DNA of 64,000 nucleotides, from assembly GCF_000373985.1 (NCBI RefSeq), contig NZ_KB892935.1:24622-88621 (forward strand), given 5' to 3'. How positions within the stretch are numbered: position 1 is the first letter of the stretch; every line of letters begins with the position of its first letter. This document shows positions 59,592-64,000 of this stretch, in pieces. This stretch comes from Desulfobacter curvatus DSM 3379 (lineage in GTDB: Bacteria > Desulfobacterota > Desulfobacteria > Desulfobacterales > Desulfobacteraceae). The notes under the pieces are model-generated. The model saw nothing but the letters and a program-made list of their open reading frames with translations, ran no database searches and had not been told where the DNA came from. The translations under genes were made by a program, and so were the position numbers.

Positions 59592-60383
59592 ATGCAAGCA
59601 AAGCTTAATGGTATTCAATTGGCTTATGATGAAGCGGGCAAGGGGCCTGCAGTATTGTTGATTCACGGATTTCCCCTTTGCCGGCAAATGTGGCGTCCCC
59701 AGGTGCAGGCGTTGGCTGCTGCCGGTTTCCGGGCTGTGGTACCCGATCTGAGGGGATTCGGAGAGAGTGAACCGGGCACTGAGGTCGGCTCGACGGATTT
59801 GTTGGCCGACGATCTGATCGCGCTGCTGGATCATCTCGGTATTGAGAGAGCCGTGGTCGGCGGCATGTCTATGGGCGGATATGTGATGCTCAACTTGTTG
59901 GCCCGTTATCCGGAACGGTTTTCCGCTGCCTGTTTTATCGTCACCCGCGCTGACGCCGATGATGAGACCGCCCGGGGTAAACGCAACCATTTGATCTCCG
60001 AGGTTAACGCAGGACGGCCGGATGTGGTGCCGACAGCGTTTACCCCGCTTCTTTTTGCTGACAATACTGTTGCTGAGCGTCCTGATTTGGTGGAAGAAGT
60101 GCGTGGCTGGATGGCCGCAGCCTCTCCCTCCGGTTTGGTTGTGGGGTTGGAGGCGATTCGGGATCGTAGCGATTCATCGGCGTTAATAGCTCAGTTGAAG
60201 ATACCGGTATTGATTCTGGGCGCCCAGGAGGACAAGGCTATTCCGCCGGAAAAATCAACGGGCCTGGCCGAGCAAATTCCCGGCGCCCAACTTTGCATGT
60301 TGCCTGTTGCCGGTCATATGGTAAACATTGAGCAACCGGACGCATTTAATTCCGCGCTAATTGATTTTTTGCGCGCCAACTGA
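59592..60383 (+). CDS. Alpha/beta hydrolase
   Basis: Seen: 263 residues; GGMSMGGY with Ser93, Asp214 in GAQEDKA and His242 in AGHMVN give the full catalytic triad. VLLIHGFPLCRQMW is the usual oxyanion region. Known: broad family of esterases, lipases, haloperoxidase-like and dienelactone-type enzymes; the pattern here is that of the MhpC/3-oxoadipate lactonase type. GGGAGG precedes ATG 59592. No signal peptide. Substrate not predictable. Confidence 0.88.
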   Translation: MQAKLNGIQLAYDEAGKGPAVLLIHGFPLCRQMWRPQVQALAAAGFRAVVPDLRGFGESEPGTEVGSTDLLADDLIALLDHLGIERAVVGGMSMGGYVMLNLLARYPERFSAACFIVTRADADDETARGKRNHLISEVNAGRPDVVPTAFTPLLFADNTVAERPDLVEEVRGWMAAASPSGLVVGLEAIRDRSDSSALIAQLKIPVLILGAQEDKAIPPEKSTGLAEQIPGAQLCMLPVAGHMVNIEQPDAFNSALIDFLRAN

Positions 60384-60458
60384 TGTCAGGACAAAGAGGG
60401 GCTTTGATCGTTTTAGTACTTGCAGCCGGAGAGATGCACAATTACAGGAGGTCTTTCC

Positions 60459-61088
60459 ATGTCACTGGTGTTTGACTCAGAAAACAACCTTATTGATTTA
60501 CGGTCGGCACGGATTTTTTCTCCGGAGACCCAGGTCTGGGAAGAACTTGGCTTCATTCCGGATGAACTTGTCCCGGTATCGGAAACGGATGCGGTCACCC
60601 GGCTGCAGCAGCAGGGCGGCTGGTGCCGGGTCCCGGTGGGAATTCTGGGCGGCCGGAAAGCGTCGGAAGAACAGCTTGCAGATGCATTGGAATTGGGAAC
60701 CCTCATCGTCCGAATGGGGTTGACCCTGATCTGCGGCGGCCGCCAGGGTGTGATGGAAGCCGCCTGCAAGGGGGCGGCAGATGCCGGCGGGATCAGTGTG
60801 GGCCTGTTGCCTGATGAAAATTCAGATACCGCCAACCCCTATGTCACTATTCCGCTGGCCACCGGGATCGGACTGGCCAGAAACGCAATCCTGACACGGG
60901 CCGCACTTTGCCTTGTTGCCATAGGCGGGGGCTACGGCACCCTTTCAGAAATTGCATTTGGTATGCAGTTTGAAAAAAAGGTGTTCGGTCTCTCAGGGGC
61001 ACCGAACATTCCGGGTATGCTTCCCTGCCGCAGCCCAAAAGAGGCTGCCGCCCGAATTGCCCGGGTGGTCCTGAATCTGCCCCAATAG
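60459..61088 (+). CDS. LOG/TIGR00725-like nucleotide-binding (lysine decarboxylase-related) protein
   Basis: Seen: start ATG 60459 chosen because AGGAGG lies 7 bases upstream; 209 residues (an upstream in-frame ATG at 60420 has no ribosome-binding site). ICGGRQGVMEAACKGA and AIGGGYGTLSEIAF match the PGGxGTxxE-type region of the LOG/YgdH superfamily, though here it reads GGGYGTLSE. Known: LOG proteins cleave nucleotide monophosphates; TIGR00725 relatives are poorly known. It follows the hydrolase gene by 75 bases. Inferred: a soluble nucleotide-processing enzyme. Confidence 0.78.
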   Translation: MSLVFDSENNLIDLRSARIFSPETQVWEELGFIPDELVPVSETDAVTRLQQQGGWCRVPVGILGGRKASEEQLADALELGTLIVRMGLTLICGGRQGVMEAACKGAADAGGISVGLLPDENSDTANPYVTIPLATGIGLARNAILTRAALCLVAIGGGYGTLSEIAFGMQFEKKVFGLSGAPNIPGMLPCRSPKEAAARIARVVLNLPQ

Positions 61089-61205
61089 CATCGCCGTCCC
61101 ATGTCCGGCTTGGGGCCCTGAAATTCTTGAAAAATTAAATTAAGACATCTTAAAACAATAGAAATAAAATCATTTGCTAATTTGGGGGCTATAGAATACC
61201 ATTTA

Positions 61206-62021
61206 ATGATGCGAACATATCAAAAAGCGTTTATTCTTGACATGGATGGTGTCGTCTACACAGGATCAAAACTGATTCCTGGTGCTGCGGATTTCGTGCG
61301 TCGCCTCAAACAGAGCAATTTCAAGTTCCTATTTTTGACCAATAATTCTTATCACACCCCCAAACAGCTCAAGGGCCGTCTCTCTGACATGGGAATCCAT
61401 GTAACAGAAGATTATTTTTATACGTCGGCCATGGCTACGGCAAGTTTTCTCTCAACCCAGAAGCCAATGGATTGTTCCGCTTATGTTATCGGCGGACAGG
61501 GTATTATTGAACAATTTGAAAAACATAACATAGCGGTTACTTCCGAAAATCCGGACTATGTGGTGCTTGCGGAAACCGAGGAATATGATTATAAAAAAAT
61601 TATTGAAGCCACACATTTGATCCGGGAGGGCGCAAAATTTATTGCAACAAATTCGGATTTGACCGGACCTACGCTTCGGGGGCCGGTGCCTGCCTGCGGT
61701 GCCTTGGTTGCGCCCATCGAGAAAGTGACCGGAATCGCACCTTATTTCCTTGGGAAACCCAATCCCACAATGATGTACTGGGCCCGGAAAAAAATGGGTG
61801 TCCATTCTGCCAATTGCTTTATGATCGGTGACAGAATGGATACCGATATTATTGGGGGCCTGGAGTCGGGAATGACAGCTTGTCTGGTTCTGAGCGGCGT
61901 GACCACTCGCAGGAACATAAACCGTTTTCCTTATCAACCGGATTATATTTTTAATAATTTAGGTGAAATTGATCCTGATACGATATTGTCTAAAAGGGAC
62001 CGGGTGGAAAAGGAGCCGTGA
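61206..62021 (+). CDS. NagD-like HAD-superfamily phosphatase
   Basis: Seen: 271 residues from ATG 61206 (61209 is equally possible; no strong ribosome-binding site is visible). The HAD motif DMDGVVY gives the nucleophile Asp and acid/base Asp; FLTNNS is motif II; GDRMDTDIIGG is motif IV. A cap region lies between motifs II and III. Known: NagD-type enzymes dephosphorylate nucleotides, sugar phosphates or 2-phosphoglycolate. It is free-standing. Confidence 0.88.
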   Translation: MMRTYQKAFILDMDGVVYTGSKLIPGAADFVRRLKQSNFKFLFLTNNSYHTPKQLKGRLSDMGIHVTEDYFYTSAMATASFLSTQKPMDCSAYVIGGQGIIEQFEKHNIAVTSENPDYVVLAETEEYDYKKIIEATHLIREGAKFIATNSDLTGPTLRGPVPACGALVAPIEKVTGIAPYFLGKPNPTMMYWARKKMGVHSANCFMIGDRMDTDIIGGLESGMTACLVLSGVTTRRNINRFPYQPDYIFNNLGEIDPDTILSKRDRVEKEP

Positions 62022-62171
62022 CGGTCTGTGATGCCGCTGGAATACATTTTTTCAGCTGATTTCAGGTCAAACTCCGTAGACATTTGTTGTCTCCCCTTCC
62101 CTGCTTCTGTTCATTGATGGACATGATACGCTCCAAATTATGTTGAGTCCTCTCATACGTTTCTAATAATT
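62022..62171 (-). other. Short minus-strand frame overlapping the phosphatase end
   Basis: GGAGACAACAAATG precedes a 46-codon minus-strand frame that starts MSTEFDLKSAEKMYSSGITD and overlaps the HAD gene end. It has a good ribosome-binding site but no family that I recognise. It may be the cut-off start of a gene. Otherwise 62022-62171 is empty. Confidence 0.25.
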
Positions 62172-62381
62172 GACTGGGTCGTAACGGTTTGCGACACAGC
62201 CGCTCAGAAGTGTCCCAGTTTTCCGCCAGAGGTAAATGTTATCTGCCGATCGTTCGATAATCCACCTGAATTAGTCCGTAATTTAGAAAATGAAGAGGAA
62301 AAACTGGCTGTTTATAGACGGGTCAGGGATGAGATAAAAGCCTTTATTGACGGTTTGCCGGAGAAATTGCCGGGCAAATAA
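62172..62381 (+). pseudogene. Arsenate reductase (ArsC, LMW phosphatase type) remnant
   Basis: An open frame reads DWVVTVCDTAAQKCPSFPPE, then SFDNPPELVRNLENEEEKLA and YRRVRDEIKAFIDGLPEKLP, with a stop at 62381. This matches the C-terminal half of thioredoxin-type arsenate reductases. The N-terminal part with the CX5R active site and a start codon are missing. The rest of the stretch to 62451 shows no gene. Confidence 0.65.
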
Positions 62382-62451
62382 TTTTTTATGTCCGAAGGTG
62401 TTCCGCCGCCTGGGAAGAACACCTTTTAGACACTGTTGCCCTACCGTCATC

Positions 62452-63600
62452 CTACACCACGGTCAGCAGCATGAAGCAATGGGAAAACCGTCCGCTTTCA
62501 GGAATAAAGCAGAGCAGTTTTTCCCCTTTTTTCAACTTTCCTGATTTAAACAGCTCTTCCATGATGATGTAAATGGATGCTGAACCTACGTTTCCGGTAT
62601 AGGGCAGGTTGGTAAACCATTTATCATAGGGAACCTCAAAACCGGTCTTTTTCATGACCTGATAAAATTTATCCCTGAAATAGTGTGATGAGTAATGGGG
62701 CAGGTACCAGTCCACATCTTCAGGTGTTAACTGCCGGTTTTCGGCAATGCGTCCTAACGCTTGGCCCATGGTTTTCACAATGTGGCGGCCCAAAAGCTGG
62801 GTATTCTGTTTGACCGCAAGCAGGTTGTCCTTCAAGACATCCATGCAGGAAGTTGCCTCCCGCCACCCGAAAATGGAGCCGTCTTCATTCTGCTTGCCCC
62901 CGGCATACATGCAGGTGGCAAGTTCTCCGGCATAGGAGAGCATGTCAATCCACTCAATTTTCAATGAAATTCCCTGGGGATTCGGCTTATTGGAAATGAA
63001 CGCAGCCCCGGCACCGTCGGAGAGCATCCAGCGAAGAAAGTCGGCATTGAATGCAAGGAGAGGGACATCGGCGACATCGGCATCGGGGTCCACGCCCAGG
63101 TTGAAAAAATCGGCCCGCATGAAAGATGAGGACAATTCAGAACCTGTGCAGACGCCATTTGTTGAGGTCCCGCTTGCAACGGACATCTGGACATATTTTA
63201 ATGCGGTCATCCCGCTCAGACAGATCCCGGATGTGGAGACAATTTCACAGGGCGGCACCCCAAGTTCTCCAGCCACCATCATGCCATGCCCGGGAAGAAT
63301 CACGTCCGGACTTGTGGTGCCGCAGCTTAAAACCTGGATGTCGTCAGGTGTGAACCCGGGGTAGGGGCGAAGCTTTTGTACCGCCTGGGCCGTGAGTTGG
63401 GCGTTATTGTGGGTGAACTTCCCGGTTGATGGATCAATGGCATAATACCGTTTTTCAATTTTATTGTTGGCCAGCATTGTTTGCTTGGTCAGGGATGGGA
63501 TCTCATTGATCCGGCCGAGGACATCTTCAATTTGACTGTTTAATACAGGTTGATTGGGCAAAAAAACGGACAAGTCATTAATAAACACCGGTTGGGTCAT
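62452..63600 (-). CDS. Beta-ketoacyl-ACP synthase III-like protein
   Basis: Seen: 382 residues; Cys127 in SGICLSGMTA, His302 in LPHYSSHY and Asn337 in TGNVGSAS form the KAS III triad. Longer than FabH (about 317), with an extra N-terminal and central part, as in KAS III proteins of secondary pathways. Known: KAS III starts chains from acyl-CoA and malonyl-ACP, or joins two acyl groups head to head. Minus strand, about 13 kb from the main cluster. Inferred: an initiation step for the lipid system or the start of another cluster that extends past the window. Confidence 0.82.
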   Translation of the reverse strand: MTQPVFINDLSVFLPNQPVLNSQIEDVLGRINEIPSLTKQTMLANNKIEKRYYAIDPSTGKFTHNNAQLTAQAVQKLRPYPGFTPDDIQVLSCGTTSPDVILPGHGMMVAGELGVPPCEIVSTSGICLSGMTALKYVQMSVASGTSTNGVCTGSELSSSFMRADFFNLGVDPDADVADVPLLAFNADFLRWMLSDGAGAAFISNKPNPQGISLKIEWIDMLSYAGELATCMYAGGKQNEDGSIFGWREATSCMDVLKDNLLAVKQNTQLLGRHIVKTMGQALGRIAENRQLTPEDVDWYLPHYSSHYFRDKFYQVMKKTGFEVPYDKWFTNLPYTGNVGSASIYIIMEELFKSGKLKKGEKLLCFIPESGRFSHCFMLLTVV

Positions 63601-64000
63601 CTGTTGGTTCCTGTTTCATTGGGCTTTGTTTACCCTTTTACATTAACATTTCAAACTAACGAAGATATCCCAATCAAATCATAAAAGGCAAGGGAAAAAG
63701 GCAAAGATCAGTGCTGACGCATAAATAATAAAAGGTCGGCCGAAGTTGTTCCGCCCACTCCTTTTTGGGAAAATTCCGCCTTTCCTTCTTTCAGAAGGCA
63801 TCGGAAAGGTAGTTCTTCCTACACAAACCATGGCCTGTACCGAAGATTTTCATTCCGTCCGGGCATAGTTCTCCCCCATTCCAGGCTTGAAACTGTTTCG
63901 ATTACCTGTCCGTGGTTGCCGTCTCACACTAATCGGAGTTGAAAGGGGGCGGACAGACGCTCTTTCAGCCATGGATAATCCAACCAGGGACCGGACATGG
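63601..64000. other. Right edge without a supported gene
   Basis: 400 bases with no reading frame I can assign. A minus-strand frame near the edge reads SGPWLDYPWLKERLSAPFQL, but it stops after 24 residues. The upstream region of the KAS III gene shows AGGAA before its ATG. The sequence near 63780-63900 has a non-coding, structured look, but I cannot name it. Confidence 0.3.

Noticed and set aside
63601..64000. Group II intron or insertion-sequence end
   Set aside because: A GTGTG-type start was seen on the minus strand near 63930, but no domain V, reverse transcriptase or transposase is present in the window to support it.

Overview
The window looks like a chromosomal segment of a Desulfobacterota bacterium, most likely a sulfate-reducing Desulfobacterales. 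The pointers are a Desulfovibrio-type molybdenum aldehyde oxidoreductase, PEP-CTERM surface-protein sorting, HDOD and HD-GYP signalling proteins, many PAS histidine kinases, a TRAP solute-binding protein, and moderate GC with ordinary AGGAG-type ribosome-binding sites. This assignment is inference from gene content; there is no rRNA or marker gene here, and I saw no tRNA genes or CRISPR array.

Layout. 0-4.9 kb: a tetra-heme lipoprotein (MauG-type domain joined to a TsdA-like domain), an OsmC protein, a membrane-anchored polysaccharide deacetylase and a PP2C-like phosphatase. 5-13.4 kb: exopolysaccharide genes (FemAB/deacetylase-like fusion, EAL protein with a dead GGDEF, SGNH and MBOAT O-acetylation pair, secreted beta-helix lipoprotein). 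13.5-18.8 kb: a Zn-protease pair, then a response-regulator kinase, an HD-GYP protein and an HDOD protein. 18.8-19.5 kb: a graveyard holding a PAS remnant and a second, decayed 3' end of the radical SAM gene found at 22 kb. 19.6-22.0 kb: a secreted beta-propeller protein with a dockerin-like tail and a PEP-CTERM protein with a cohesin-like domain.

22-49.3 kb is the centrepiece: an apparently undescribed lipid or polyketide-like biosynthetic cluster. On the minus strand it has a KS fused to an inactive KS (chain-length-factor-like), an ICMT-like methyltransferase, four radical SAM domains, a hotdog thioesterase, two ACPs, a FabZ-like protein lacking its catalytic acid, a PKS-type dehydratase, PlsY, a GT25 glycosyltransferase and an MMPL exporter fused to a methyltransferase. 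Its most unusual member is a 1120-residue protein that joins a FakA-like fatty-acid kinase, a FakB/DegV fatty-acid binder and a B12-type radical SAM enzyme. On the plus strand, divergent, lie a small HTH regulator, a BtrH-type acyltransferase, an ABC exporter and a third ACP. My reading is that an ACP-bound chain is built by KS-CLF and the dehydratases, rearranged by radical SAM enzymes, released by the thioesterase, activated as acyl-phosphate by the FakA-FakB fusion, placed on glycerol-3-phosphate by PlsY, decorated and exported. A sensor-kinase gene with a tiny zinc-ribbon gene interrupts the cluster and is bounded by inverted copies of a dispersed palindromic repeat.

49.3-64 kb: an MFS transporter, an operon of hybrid kinase, orphan TRAP-type binding protein and Cache-domain protein, YceI, a truncated LysR gene, an AEC transporter, an alpha/beta hydrolase, a LOG-like protein, a NagD-like HAD phosphatase, an arsenate-reductase remnant and, at the right edge, a KAS III gene that may belong to the lipid system. 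Copies of the same palindromic repeat recur at 16.3, 31.1, 31.2, 33.9, 57.7, 59.4 and 59.5 kb.
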